The position numbers and the translations under genes are program-made. DNA of 64,000 nucleotides, taken from assembly GCA_958298945.1 (NCBI GenBank), contig OY282605.1:35256811-35320810 (forward strand), given 5' to 3'. Shown in pieces: positions 31,810 through 43,936 of the stretch. The notes beneath the pieces are model-generated. The model ran no database searches and was not told the DNA's origin. It saw only the letters and a list, made by a program, of their open reading frames with translations. This DNA is from Atherix ibis (Eukaryota; Arthropoda; Insecta; Diptera; Athericidae). Every line of letters starts with the position of its first letter. Positions within the stretch are counted from its first letter, which is position 1.

Positions 31810-33857
31810 CTTTACATATATTATAGAAGACCTGGATAGACCTCTACAAAAAATTCTGTCCTAATTTTCTTGGCAATACATTCGTAGAATGCACACCCAT
31901 GAAAAATAACAGAAACGGCGTAAATCAGTGGGGGTCAGTTTTAAATTTCTGTCAGTATGCGATTGAAACGGTTCGTTTAAAATAATTTTCGTATGTGATG
32001 TCATTTATGCTTTAACAAATAATTTTTTTTAATATTGCGGATTTTGTTGTTTGATAGAATTAGTTTTGGAAATTTGCAATTAAAAACACGGTAATCTATT
32101 TTTAAGTTTTATTTTATTTATTTATTTCAGTATATTTTTATTTTTTAAAACAGAATTATTAAGTGGAAGAGCACAAATAAAAATATAAAGTATAAGCTAT
32201 TTGATTATATAAAAACAATTTTGGACACAAATAAAAATATCCATTCCAAAAATGCAAAATGAATTAAATGAGAGAACGTGCTATTATGTAGGAATTAAAA
32301 CTACACCGAAACTTAGTAAATATAAATTTTAATGTTAAAACAAGCATTTGTAGATATTGATGAAAGCTTCATTATAATATAAATAGTGTGTATTTGTGAA
32401 TTGAAATGATAATTTAAATAGGCATGTGCATTTAAGTTAAATTAAAAAATAAAGCAATAATTATATAGAACATCTCATCAAATTCTTAATAATATAGAAG
32501 GAAGATTAAATTCTTCCTCTCCTGCAGCATCAACCGTTTTTTTTAAATTACATGTTTTTAAAATTCCTCCTCAGCATTATTAAAGGGAACTTCAATGTTC
32601 AATGCGATGGCATTCTGCGTGAACTCCTTTTTTAATTGAAACAAAATCATATACAATAACAAATATATTCGTACAATTTACTGTTTAATTTTCAGCCATT
32701 TCCTGTTTTGATAACGGTTGCCCGATTTCTTACAAAAATGATTTCAATGCGTTATAATTTTGCATTTATTAATTTTGTAGTATTAAAACTTACGGTGTGG
32801 CTCTTCTATATATCAAATACGAAAGGATAGCATTTCTTTCCAATCTGATTCTGCTCGCTCTTACTTTAATGTCTGTAAAGTGAAGCGAGCACACTTTGCC
32901 CTCAACCATTTATTTTGTAGACACCTGTAATGTTACATTTACTTTTTCAATTAAGAATTAACAGAAATTAAAGTATTTTTTGCACTATTAAAAAAATGCG
33001 TTCCCTAAAATTTTCTTACACACACTTTACGTACGCCGTCAATGAACTATTTTCTGGTAAACATTAAACTGTTAACATCACATCTGTTTACATTTATTCA
33101 ATGACGAACTTTTCACTTTTTAACCACTTTTTGGACAAAATTAATCACTAAAAGCCAATTAAACATATTATAAACTAAATTTTTGTTAATTTCTCTAGTA
33201 AAAATTAACATGTCAACTTACGGAAATAAAGAAATTCCCGGGTTAGTCATTCCGTCAAATTATCAGCAATCTTTTATAAAAAACTTCATTTTCTGAAATA
33301 AAAACTTAACAATATAACTATTTATATAAATACTTACTTTTTCGTAAATCTTTCAAAAAAAAATAAAAACCAAACTTTCACTTGTTTTCCTTTTTCGTAA
33401 ATCCTTCAAAATAACAACTTTAAAAACAAGAAAAGTATGCAAGCATTTCGGTATGCTACCACTTTAATGGAAAATGGCGTGTTTTAAAACTCTCCAAAAC
33501 TCTACAAAATTGAGGCGCTTTTATTAAATAAATAATAAACCTAAAATACAATTCAATTTCATATCAAAAGATTGTATAACAAATAAAAATTACCTATCGT
33601 TGTTTTTAAATTGTATTTTTGTTTCCAATAAGTGAATTAATATGAAAATAAATTATGCTTTTGAAATTCCTCAAATTTCTATTACGAAAACTAGATGTCA
33701 GTGGATGTCATGTCTACATAAAAACAAATGTACACAAAAGTATGCAAGCGTTACGATTTCTCGCCGTTTTTGCAATAATTTTATACGGCCACAAAATTGC
33801 GTATATATATACCAAAATTTGACGTATGGACATATTCAGGTTCTCTTTAATCTACGG
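31810..33857 (+). mobile_element. CTTAGATTA-family transposon copy D
   Basis: Full-length copy of about 2.05 kb flanked by CCAGGTT (31803-31809) and CCAGGTA (33858-33864), a 7-bp target duplication with one change. It starts CTTTACATATATTATAGAAG and ends CTCTTTAATCTACGG, so both tips are slightly mutated. It shares ACAGAAACGGCGTAAATCAG, TTTACGTACGCCGTC and CTAGATGTCAGTGGATGTC with other copies. An unrelated block at about 32505-32950 is absent from copies A and F and is probably a later insertion. No transposase. Confidence 0.85.
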
Positions 33858-33865
33858 CCAGGTAA

Positions 33866-34369
33866 CGCCATTTAGTTGCCACCACGAAATAGCTGGGAGT
33901 TAACGTTGTGGAGATAATAAAAATGTGCATGGAACTAGAAAATGACATTTTTAATCATTTAAATATTTTAATTAAATTCTATGAATAATATTTTTAAAGT
34001 TTAATAGGATTTAATTTGTAATATTATAATTAAATAATATATGTTTTGGATCAAAAATTTTAAATAAATTTATTTAAATATGATGTTTATCAAAATATTA
34101 TTGTGCAACCCTGTATAAACAATATTATTCGAACTTTTGCTAACTTCATTATATATTGTGTTTGTGTGCTGTGTGGTCGTATCTTACAAAAAACAAGAGG
34201 AAGCAATTATTACACAGTTTCTACTAAATTATTATTAAATAATATTTTATTTTATATTTTAAGTGTTTTCAAAAATATTAACAGATCCTTTTCGGTATTT
34301 GTGAAAAAGATCATATTTATCCAATTAATGAAGAATATTAAAGTTGCTGATTCGTAATCCTCTCCTGTA
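33866..34369. other. Intergenic, nothing recognised
   Basis: AT-rich spacer between copy D and a candidate first exon. The short frames are low complexity. Confidence 0.35.
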
Positions 34370-34611
34370 GTGACATACGCCATTTTTGCTTTGTGTGTGC
34401 TGTCAAGTGTCAAAAATTTCCAAAGCAAACCCGTTTTCTCCGTACTTTACTTTTGTGTTTAGTCCAATTTTTTTTATATTGGATTTGTTTTATTTATTTT
34501 AATTGAAATATTGTCTTAAAAAATATAAAACGATCTATTTTAAATGTTAGTATAATTAGACGGTGAATTACTAAGCGCAGTTGGAAGTTTTTCTGATATT
34601 TCTTTTCAAAG
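34370..34611 (+). promoter_or_regulatory. Candidate non-coding first exon or promoter ending in a GTAAGT donor
   Basis: A less AT-rich stretch (GTGTGTGCTGTCAAGTGTC, CAAACCCGTTTTCTCCG) is followed by CTTTTCAAAG and the consensus donor GTAAGT at 34612. It would suit a plus-strand leader exon, possibly of the Klc gene downstream. This rests only on composition and one splice site. Confidence 0.25.
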
Positions 34612-35918
34612 GTAAGTAGAAAATTCTGTTGTGTGTTAGTTTAGTGCTTTGTGTGTGGGGGGCCCGAAAATTTCCATTTTGCAATATTAAAATTATATTT
34701 TTATAAATAAAAATGTTTCAATTTTATACATTATGGTTGAGTTTGATATAGTAAGAATGAATTTTGATGATTTCTTTTAATATGATAAACCAAATAAAAA
34801 AGCACAAGCGCATTCAACCATGAGATCATCAGCTAGAAGGTGGTCAGTGTCAGAGTCAATGATGAGGCGAGGCATACTTTCTCGTGTTCGTTTCTGTTCC
34901 CCGTAGGTTTTTGTGTATGTTCCATAGTAAAGTTACTTTGAAAAAAAAAAAACTGTACAACCAACACAATATATTTTGCTCGTATGTTCTTCAATAGCCG
35001 GCAAATTCTAATTAAGACAACCGCAATACAGAGTAAGTAACCTGTGGCTGCCAATTGTCTGGGCAACTTTTAAAACTCTTCGTATAATTAATTCTACAAC
35101 GTATTTTAGTGATCTTACCATATAATTTAAATGGTTTAAAATCATTCTTACAAAAACAAAATACTCTCAATGAATTAATTCGTTTTATTGTAGAAAAAAT
35201 TATAAAAATTCAATAATTTGGTTTTTTTTTTGTTGTTTTGGATTCACATGGTGAAAGGTAAGTTTCCAATTGCTGAGTCAACAATGTAACCAAGACGTCA
35301 AAAATGTTATTAAAGCTGTAAAAATTTTGTATACCCTCCTTCCCCTTTTACTTAGCCATATACTCAAAGTGTATTTTATATTTATAAAATAAAAAAAACT
35401 AGTTTAATTGAACAAAAAAAATTAATGACGTATTGTAAAAATTGAAATAATCTGCACCAAAAAAACAACAACTACTTTTCTCTATGAATAAATATTAATC
35501 AATCAATTACTTTCTACGCGACCATTTCTCATAAAAGTGTTTTATTAATTGTGACATATAAAATTTTGTGTGCTTCGATAGTGTTAATTATTTTTAATTC
35601 CTAAATATGTACTTTCTTCTTGCATTGAAGTCGAATGGATAAATTTACGAAATTATAACTACAGTGGCCTACAATACTATTTGAAAACTAAATGTATATA
35701 AATTAATTGCGTTCAAAAATATATCAATTAGTTTTTAAGTTGCACAATTAATTATAAATAAAATCTGTCATTTTATCTTTTGTAAATTTATGATTTTTTT
35801 TAGATTTTCTCACTGAATCTTGTAGCAATTTTTTAAACTATGTATTAAAATATATTCATACTTATACAATATATAAAAAAAAGATTATATTGTTTGTTAT
35901 TGGTTAATAATAGATAAT
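34612..35918. other. Intergenic or intronic, nothing recognised
   Basis: AT-rich. 34800-34920 (GTCAGTGTCAGAGTC, CGTGTTCGTTTCTG) is more balanced in composition and could be regulatory. Confidence 0.3.
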
Positions 35919-36670
35919 AACCTTGGCAACTGAAAATCGGTTGGAGAAAAATAATTACCTATTTATATAATATCAAAAACTTTTTAAGTGAAAAAATATG
36001 CTATAATTTAAAAAAGTTACTTTAATTAAATTTAAGTAATCCAACAAAAAGAACCAAAATTAATTAGAAATTGGAAATTATTAATTTTTTATCGTTTGGA
36101 TGATTTCTTTTTGTTGTTCTTTTTCCGAAATGAAAAAAAAAACTAAAAAAATAATTTTTTCAGGTAAATTTTTTTATTATAAAAAACATTTAAATTTTTA
36201 TCATCGCCCATTAATATTAAAAAGAAGTTAATATGAAGAAAAAAAACACAATTATTTTATGAATAAAGTGGAATTTTTTTAATTTTTATTTAAAAAACCT
36301 TGACAACTGCAAATCTGTTCCAGAAAAATAATGATGTTTTTATATAATATAGAATTTTTTAAGTGAAAAAATATGCTTAAAACAAAAAAAAAATAAAAAA
36401 AAACAAAGTAGTAACTATAATTAAATTTAAGTAATTCAACAAAAAGAATCAAAATTAATTAGAAATTGGAAGTTATTAATTTTTTGTCGTTTGGATAATT
36501 TCTTTTTGTTAATTTTCGTAAATAAATAAGCTTTAAAAAAAATACTTTTTTTAGGGAATTTATTTTATTATAAATTACATTTTAATTTGTATCATCGACT
36601 ATTAATATTAAAAATAAGTTATAATGAAGAAAAAAACAATTCTTTTAAGAAATAAGTGGTATTTGTTTAA
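35919..36670. repeat. Two-copy tandem duplication of about 375 bp
   Basis: Units starting near 35919 and 36294 share TTTTTAAGTGAAAAAATATG, AATTAGAAATTGGAA, TTTCTTTTTGTT and TATTAATATTAAAAA in the same order, with scattered substitutions and small indels. Non-coding. Confidence 0.75.
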
Positions 36671-37597
36671 AAATAAAAATAACTTTTATTTATTATTAAT
36701 GATGTGAACTTAAATTGAATGTTGAAATAGTTTGAATGTTTAATAAAAAAATATTTTCGTATTTAATAAAATAAAAATTGGAAAAAAAACTATTTGAACA
36801 GAAAAGAAAATTATTAAATTATTTTTTTTTGTTAAAAAATTAATTGTTAACATTTAAAAATTGTTTAATTATAAAATTTTTATCTAAAATTATATATAAA
36901 AAAAAAATTGATTTTGACAATTCGATATATAAAAAATCAAGTTTAATTCTTCGAATTCGAATTTCATATTTCCTGATCCGCAAGTTCGTTCTGTCTGCCA
37001 CCCAACAAAATGTCCTCGTGCGAGAAATTTTGAGCATGCGCAACCTTGCAAGGCTTCCCGTCCCTTGTTGGGGAGATAACTTATTCTCTCAATTTGCAAC
37101 CTCGAATTCTCGTATACGTATCCTTCAGAGAGTTTCGCCATTGTCGAACCGTTTACTTATACATGTACGGCAGGAGAGACAGAAAAGGAAACACACCCAA
37201 CGTTACATCCCCTTTGCAAAGATTGATTTTTTCCTTACCAGAGCCACCCTCTCAATATTAAAATTTGCCATTCACTAGGCACTATAATGCGGTTGTTTTC
37301 CACCCTCAGCAAACTAAATGCAGTCGAAATCGAAATCGAAACAATACAAACATCCATCACCATGTGTTTGTGAACTATTTTTCCAAGGAGTTAATTTCAA
37401 ATGTTAACTGTAGTATTTAAATATAGTATTGGTAGTAGTGGTACACCACCACTACCATAATATTAGTGTGGTTATTTCTATTTGTTTGTAAAAAAAAAAT
37501 GTTTTTAGATGAAGGGTGTTAAATGCAGAGTTTCAAGAGAGTCAATTCACCCAGTAAGCTCCACCAACCAAGCAAAATTTCATGTTCCAAGTCTCTG
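36671..37597 (+). promoter_or_regulatory. Presumed upstream regulatory region
   Basis: Between 36950 and 37270 the composition becomes much more balanced. GAGCATGCGCAAC resembles an NRF-1/ewg-type site. The frame of 144 codons there has shadows in other frames and no recognisable protein. A near-palindrome, GGTAGTAGTGGTACACCACC, lies at about 37428. This fits an upstream promoter region for the start site at about 37600. Confidence 0.3.
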
Positions 37598-37632
37598 TCA
37601 GTATTGGTTATTCGTTCGTCTAGTTCGGTTGT
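37598..37632 (+). promoter_or_regulatory. Predicted Inr + DPE core promoter
   Basis: TCAGT at 37598-37602 is the arthropod initiator core, with the A at 37600 as +1. At +28 to +33 (37627-37632) the sequence is GGTTGT, an exact match to the fly downstream promoter element RGWYVT at its required spacing. There is no TATA box at -30, as expected for Inr/DPE promoters. It would start transcription to the right, into the long leader. Confidence 0.4.
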
Positions 37633-40586
37633 TCGAAAACTGTTAGTTATGTTGTATGTTGTTTGTCGTTTGTATATATAATTTCAATTTAACTATTATA
37701 AAACCTATTCTAAAACCATCTATATATATAAATCGAAAATTTTGTAACAAAAAAAAAAAACACGATGATAAAAAAATAAATTCCAATTTAATTTGATCCG
37801 AATTTAAATTAGAATTAAATTTGGAAAGTTCAAAATAATTTTAATGCAAAATTTTATGTGTTTGTTAAATAATTTTTTAATAAATTTAAAGTTAAAAATA
37901 ATATTCAAGTGTCATTTGTGTGACTGTTTGTTATTTGTTTTTATTTAATTTGTCAATTCGTTAGCCAGTGACAAAAAGCATAACAAATAAGTACTCCTCG
38001 CATTTATTATAGATATATGGTGATTATTTTGTATAAGCATAATTTCTATTGCGAGATACATATTAGCATACTTCTATAGAGAATACACTCAAGCATAGTG
38101 CGGATGAGTCATCTCTCGTAAGTGTGCTTTTCCTCTATCCGCCAACGACATTATGCCGTCATAGTCGCGTTTTTCTGAAGAACAAAAAAAACAACCACTG
38201 CAAGAAAGAAAGCTTTTTCAAGCTTAATATTATATGATAGAGAGGAGGATTAACTTTTTTTTAAATATACTATTCAATTAAGTATATCGATAGAATCATT
38301 CATATGTATTTACATAAATTGAGACAGAGAGAGAGAGAGAGAGAAAAAAACAACTTTAATCAGTATACGTACGAATACATACGAACAGAACGAGAGTGAG
38401 AGCGCATAGATCAAAACTTAGCATTCCAATTGGAAAAACAAATTGTCAAAGAATAGATTAACCACCAACAAAAAGACATCATAAATTTATGGAGAAAAAA
38501 ATATTTCCTATTAAAAAAAAAATAATATTTTATAGTGAATAAAACATTAAGAAAATAACAAAAAAAAGGACACTGCAATTAAATTTTAATAAAAATAATA
38601 ATAATAATAAATAATAATATAAATACCAACGGGTCCGCTGGATATATGCATATTTCTCTCATATTTATTATTCGCCGCTTATTCTGTGATATATAAAAAA
38701 AGCAAATAATATTTATTAAAACATACGAACTTATATATATATTAGATATATACTCATTGTATACACATATTTTTTCAGACATTATATAAAAAAAAACCAA
38801 TATGCGTATAAAATTATATTTATATTACTAGTGACCGAAAATAAATTCCAAAATTACTTATTCAAGTCAATTTTTTTATTAGTAAACTGCCGCTGCTTAA
38901 AAAGCTAATGCTTATAAATGAAATAATTTAATAAAATTAATTTAAGGAAAAAAAAAGTGATTGTTATAATTTTGTTGTTTTTTTTTGTAGAAATTTTCTT
39001 TTATAAAATATAAATATTAATATTCTAAAAAAAGTTTATAATATCTAAAAGTTATTATTTGTTTATTGTGTGCTTTGCAAATTTGATAGAATATTGTGTA
39101 AAATTCAAAGAATTAAAAAAATTTCAAAAAAATATCTTAATAGTAAATTGATAATTATTTTAAACGCTTAACTCTCTGTAGTAATTAAATCGTCTAACGT
39201 TTGTCAATATTTATTTATTTAAAAAAAAAAGCTTTTACCAAAGAGAAATAAATTATTACGCTTAATTAGAAATAAGAGTAGACTACGTTCAAAAGGAAGC
39301 ACGATAAAGAGAAAGAATAATTATTCAACTTGATATACATATACATACGTGTACGCTTACAATTTATTCTAACATAATAATTATTTTTAAAAAAAAAGAG
39401 AGAGCAAGTGATAGAGTACAGGAGAGGACGGGAAATTACGAATAGACAGTAAGGAAAAAAACCGTTTCTTCCAATAAAACAGAATTCATTCCATATCACA
39501 TCGCGTACTGAATTCAAAATTATAATAAAAACAAATTGACTATCTTGTTTAACGCCGGCCAAAATGTCAAATGTAAACTGATATAATTATGTTGAATAAA
39601 ATAAAAAAAAAAACCAATTAACGCTTAAGTAGATTATAAAAAGAAAGCAGAGATAAAAAATAAACATACACACACACACAAACTATTCATAAGAAGAATA
39701 TAAAATAGCGAGAACATAAAAATAAAAATATAACCTTAATAATACGCATAGCGTAATAATATTTATATATATGTATACGTGTATTGTTCGTGCGTGCGTG
39801 CTATTATTACAATTTATTTTTTTTGGAATAAAAATTCACATTCTAAGTTCCCGGCAAACATATACACAAGCAGAAGCAGCTAAAGTCTTGTTTCGCTTAT
39901 AGTGTTGACATGAAAAAAGGAAGAAACAATTGTGAATATATAAATACGAATAGGAAAAAAAACCGAGAAATTAATAAATAAAAAATAAGATCCTATCAGC
40001 AAGAGAAAATTGTTGGGAATATATAAATATATATTATCTGTGTTTCATTCCGCCGGACTCTCTTTCCGCTCTTTAAGTGTACCTAAATTCATAATTTAAA
40101 TAAAACATTAAATATACATAAAATTTTATATGCTTGATATCAAGTGTTTAGAAATAATAATAATAACAAAAACCAAAAAAAAACAAAAAAGATCTGTTTA
40201 TCTTATGGCTTATATATTATATATTTTGATAAGAATATAAATGTAGTATATAAAAAAGAAAATTATATATTCATACTCATCGTTTATGAGTTAAAAATAG
40301 AAGAGAAAAATTATTGCAGATAAGAGAAATTCATATAAAAAAAAGCAATAACAACAAACTCAAATAAGAAATCAAAAAAAAAACGTTATAAAGCAAACGG
40401 AAATAAGATAATCCAAATGTTTTCTTAGTGATAATAATAAGACGAAAAATAATAAGAATATAAATAATTGTAATTGTTACAATTAGGAATATTATTGATA
40501 ATAAATAAAAATAAAATAAAATTACTTGAAAAAAATTGAAATAAAGCCATCCATATGATGTCGAAAGCTATTAACGATTACCGAAT
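37600..40586 (+). other. Candidate long A-rich 5' leader and first coding exon, possibly of Klc
   Basis: The stretch is A-rich on the plus strand, with simple-sequence patches (GA repeats at 38327-38344, CA at 39667-39680), as in long fly leaders. At its end, ATGATG at 40555-40560 opens a ten-codon frame MMSKAINDYR and two bases (AT) before a consensus donor GTAAGT at 40587. Joined to the acceptor TTTGTTTAG ending at 62395, the frame continues without a stop into the Klc start ([15 protein letters not shown]). Expression and splicing are inferred, not shown. Internal short frames such as those near 38700 and 39400 look accidental. Confidence 0.35.
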
Positions 40587-40592
40587 GTAAGT

Positions 40593-40919
40593 TGACAGAA
40601 ACGTAAAACCACAGTTTTTATTTTTTTTTGCTTCATTCATATTATTAAAGGGTCAATAACCAACTCGATATACACTTTATAATGAACAATAAAACAATCT
40701 ATAATAAATTGTATAGTCTTTTCTTTTTAAATTCTGAATTATTCTTGCATTTTGTTATTGTAATTAAAAAAAAAAAAAATTATGAGAAAATTGCGTAACT
40801 TTGTATTTATTGTATGGTATTGTGATTGTTATTGTTTCTCTTTTTTTTTTTTTTAAATCAATAAATATTGTATTATTGTTTTATCAATAAACTTGTTCTT
40901 ATGACTTTGAGAAATTTTA
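40593..40919. other. AT-rich sequence after the candidate donor
   Basis: No features recognised. Confidence 0.35.
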
Positions 40920-41650
40920 CGAATCAATATGAGCAGCTGTTATTATTAAATTTTTTTTTTTCTGTGTTGGCGATGGGATGGGGGCGATATTGGAGGTAAC
41001 TATTCTCTAATTAAAGTTAAAAGAAACTAATTTTTATAATGAAAAAAACTACTTAATTAATAAGGTATGAGAAAGGTTTTTTTTCTCTTTGGACAAAGAA
41101 CTATTAAAAAACACTTCTCGTTTAGATATTTTTTTCTAAAACTAAAAAGTATCAAAGGTATTATTTTTATCACGTGACTTAATCGGTATTACAATAGTCG
41201 CACTATTTGGCAAATAATGTGAAAACTTATTCTTGGAATTAAGTGATGACTATTTTGAGTAGTAATTGTCACAATAAATTTAATTACGATTCCATATGAG
41301 CAGCTGTTAATTTTTTTCTGTATTGTCAATGGGATGGGGGGATGTTGGTGGTAGGTAACTATTCTCTGATTAAAGTTGCAGAAACTACTAATTTTATAAT
41401 TAAAAAAACTAGTTAATTAATAAGGTATGAAAAAGTTTTTTGATTTATTTTTTTTTGGACTAAGAACTATTTAAAAACACTTCTCGTTTCTAAAACTCTA
41501 AAAGGTATCAAAGGTATTATTTTTATCGCGTGACTTAATCGGTATTACAATAGCCGCACTATTTGACAAATAATGTGAAAACTTATCCTTGGAATTAAGT
41601 GAGGATTCTTTTGAGTAATTAATTGTCACGATAAATGCAATTAGTTAGGC
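40920..41650. repeat. Two-copy tandem duplication of about 365 bp
   Basis: Units starting near 40920 and 41287 share ATATGAGCAGCTGTTA, GATGGGATGGGGG, AGGTAACTATTCTCT, TATCAAAGGTATTATTTTTATC and GTGACTTAATCGGTATTAC in order. Divergence is low, so the duplication is fairly recent. Non-coding. Confidence 0.85.
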
Positions 41651-42009
41651 AATAAAAGTTTTTAAAAAAAAAATAAGGTATTGAATTACGCAGAAAATTT
41701 ATTGTAACTGATGACCATATTTTAATTAAAGAATTTAATTCTTAAAAATTAATGAACAATTGAAGAACGAAAATAAAAATTTTAATATATGTTAGTATTA
41801 TTCAAAATTTGGCAATTTTAATAATATAAATTCAAAAGTCATTGGCTTTCAAGTCACTTGACAATCGGAATAAGATTGTAAAAATATAAATACAAAAAGG
41901 ATAATTAAAACGATGGTTTTTTATGAGCTAACAACGATGGGGAGGAGGAGGGGGTGAGCTACGGTGTGAAATAACGTGTTCTAGGAATTTTTTGCACAAT
42001 AAAGGTAAA
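41651..42009. other. AT-rich spacer
   Basis: Nothing recognised apart from a G-rich patch GGGGAGGAGGAGGGGG at about 41939. Confidence 0.35.
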
Positions 42010-42165
42010 ATTGTTTGTGCTATGTAGCTAATAACACCTTCAGACCAAAATCAACACAAAAACAGTTACTTTTCTTGGATACAATGGCATCTCCTCAGTC
42101 ACTTGTGGGCTCAGAACTGAACCTCATTGCTGAAGATCATTTTACGAGAAACGTGTCTGCAGTGG
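42010..42165 (-). pseudogene. Tc1/mariner transposase relic
   Basis: The minus strand shows VKMIF, SEPTSD and VDFGLKVLLAT-like pieces that align to the FSDEAHF...IWGSENPQVI...VWFGLW region of the NKQNCRIW-type family. Heavily decayed. Confidence 0.5.
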
Positions 42166-42167
42166 CA

Positions 42168-42490
42168 AAATCGGTCATTTTGAATGCTCAGTTAATTTTT
42201 GACAGCTGCTTTCCTTGCGCGTGTTTTGGCTCGTCTTCGATTTTTGACCATTCCAAAAAATGGATCAAAGAATCTGTTTCGGTAACAAGAAAAAGTCACA
42301 GGGGCCCAGATCTGGGGAATACGGTGGCTGCGGCATTATTAGTGTGTTCTTTTTGGTCAAAATTCGCGCACAAGCAACGTTATCATTGTGCAAAAGCCAA
42401 TTTTTGTTCTTCCACAAATCCGGGCGTTTCTGGCGGATTTCTTCGCGCAACTTTCGCATAACTGGCAGGTAATATTCCTTATTGACCATT
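42168..42490. mobile_element. Head-to-head chimera of one mariner's 5' end and inverted 3' half
   Basis: 42168-42285 is the plus-strand leader and first codons (MDQRICFGN) of an MDQRI-type mariner. From about 42284 the sequence switches to the reverse complement of the catalytic region: on the minus strand it reads NKEYYLPVMRKLREEIRQKR, WLLHNDNVAC and PQPPYSPDLGPCDFFLLPKQ. Both parts match the copy at 8655, so an inversion or fold-back joined codon 8 to the middle of the opposite strand. Confidence 0.8.
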
Positions 42491-43439
42491 ATTTTTATTA
42501 TATAACAAAAGAAATTTATAAAAACTAATCAAAATGAATAAGTTTTTATTAATAAAACTTTTTTTATTTATCGAATTAAAGATTAAATATATAATTTTAC
42601 ATAAAATTATTATAAATTCGGTATAGCTTAAATATTTGTCCATCGAATTGGATTTAATGGAATCTTGAATAATGTTTTTCAACCCCACAATACTTAGTAG
42701 ATAAATTGAATCTATTGGAAATCGATATTAATTTGATATATTCAAAAGAATATCTGGTATACACATTAATTGATCCAACGTTATTTAGTGGAAACGTTTT
42801 CAAGTCTACTTCACAGGTGAATGTGTCTACTGGTTAACAATCAATAAAATGAAAACCGTCGCTAATCAAATAGAATCAGTAATTATGCAAACATAACCTG
42901 GGGCAAATACAAAAATCTCAAATAGGTTGAATTACTTTATGTGTGTTTGGTAATAACAAACGAAAAATTACATTAACACCTAGCCATAAGCACTTAGCTT
43001 TTAAAACTGAAAAATAATTTCGTACTTTTTAATTAAACTCACCTCAATCGAATGGAATATTATTGAAAGCACGTATAAATTTACCGTTTGTATTTTGATT
43101 TATTGAATTGCCAAAGAAATCAATAACAATTAAAAACAGCAAATTCTAAATCAATCAATATTAGTATACTCTCGTACGTACAATTAACCTGCATACCTTT
43201 ACCATAATGAACGAAGAATTTACTGTTTTGAAGCCGTGTAGCGTTTGACTGACATTTTCCGATTTTATTTGTCTAAGAAAGTCTGCGTCATTTTCGAATC
43301 AATTTGATTATTTTAGGGTTGTTTTTGATCCTGTTAGCAATGTCTAGCTCCAAATAAAGTGGAATTTATCGATGAATAAAACTCACCACCTAATCGTACC
43401 CATATCCGTAGCCGACACACATGCTGGTTATATATGAGT
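42491..43439. other. AT-rich intergenic DNA
   Basis: No coding or repeat signal recognised. Confidence 0.4.
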
Positions 43440-43455
43440 AGGTGTTCTACGCCAT

Positions 43456-43653
43456 ATGGCTTCATTTGTTCGAAGGTTCTTCAGTATGTCCTTCAGTGAA
43501 TTTATGTGGTATGGTGTTCTTTGTTATTCTACTATAAATCCACTTGTGAATGATAAGACCTTTGAGCATTTCCTATGGAAAGAATGCCAAGACAATACAG
43601 CACACCTTAAACAAGAGTACTACGCATATATACTTTCATATGGATTAGATTAA
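43456..43653 (+). CDS. Short open frame, unrecognised
   Basis: A 65-codon frame begins MASFVRRFFSMSFSEFMWYG and has balanced composition for this region. FMWYGVL is faintly like the VMVWGV block of Tc1-type transposases, but nothing else supports that. It may be a transposase scrap or chance. Confidence 0.15.
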   Translation: MASFVRRFFSMSFSEFMWYGVLCYSTINPLVNDKTFEHFLWKECQDNTAHLKQEYYAYILSYGLD

Positions 43654-43936
43654 ACAAAGAATCTTGCCGTCTAGCTTCTAATTAAACGTTATAGCTATGT
43701 CGTTTGGAGTTAGTGGACACCATCGTGCTGCCTGCTATATCGGAATAAGGAAAATACAATTTCGAAAATGATGAAGGAATAAATAATAAAAGGTTGTTCA
43801 ACTCAAATGGAAAATATTCGCTTCCGACTATTGATTTTCCTAATAAGTCTTTTATAATTCTTTCCACCAAAACGAAAAGGAAACGCCAAATTTCAATACG
43901 TAATTTATCATAAAATTTGTGCTTTGGAAATTCAAG
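43654..43936. other. Intergenic, nothing recognised
   Basis: No supported feature. Confidence 0.35.

Noticed and set aside
36844..37278. 144-codon open frame on the plus strand
   Set aside because: Overlapping frames are open on both strands, there is no recognisable domain, and composition fits a promoter-proximal island better than a coding exon.
42015..42461. 148-codon plus-strand frame
   Set aside because: It spans two unrelated transposon pieces and a chimeric joint; the real coding signal is on the minus strand.
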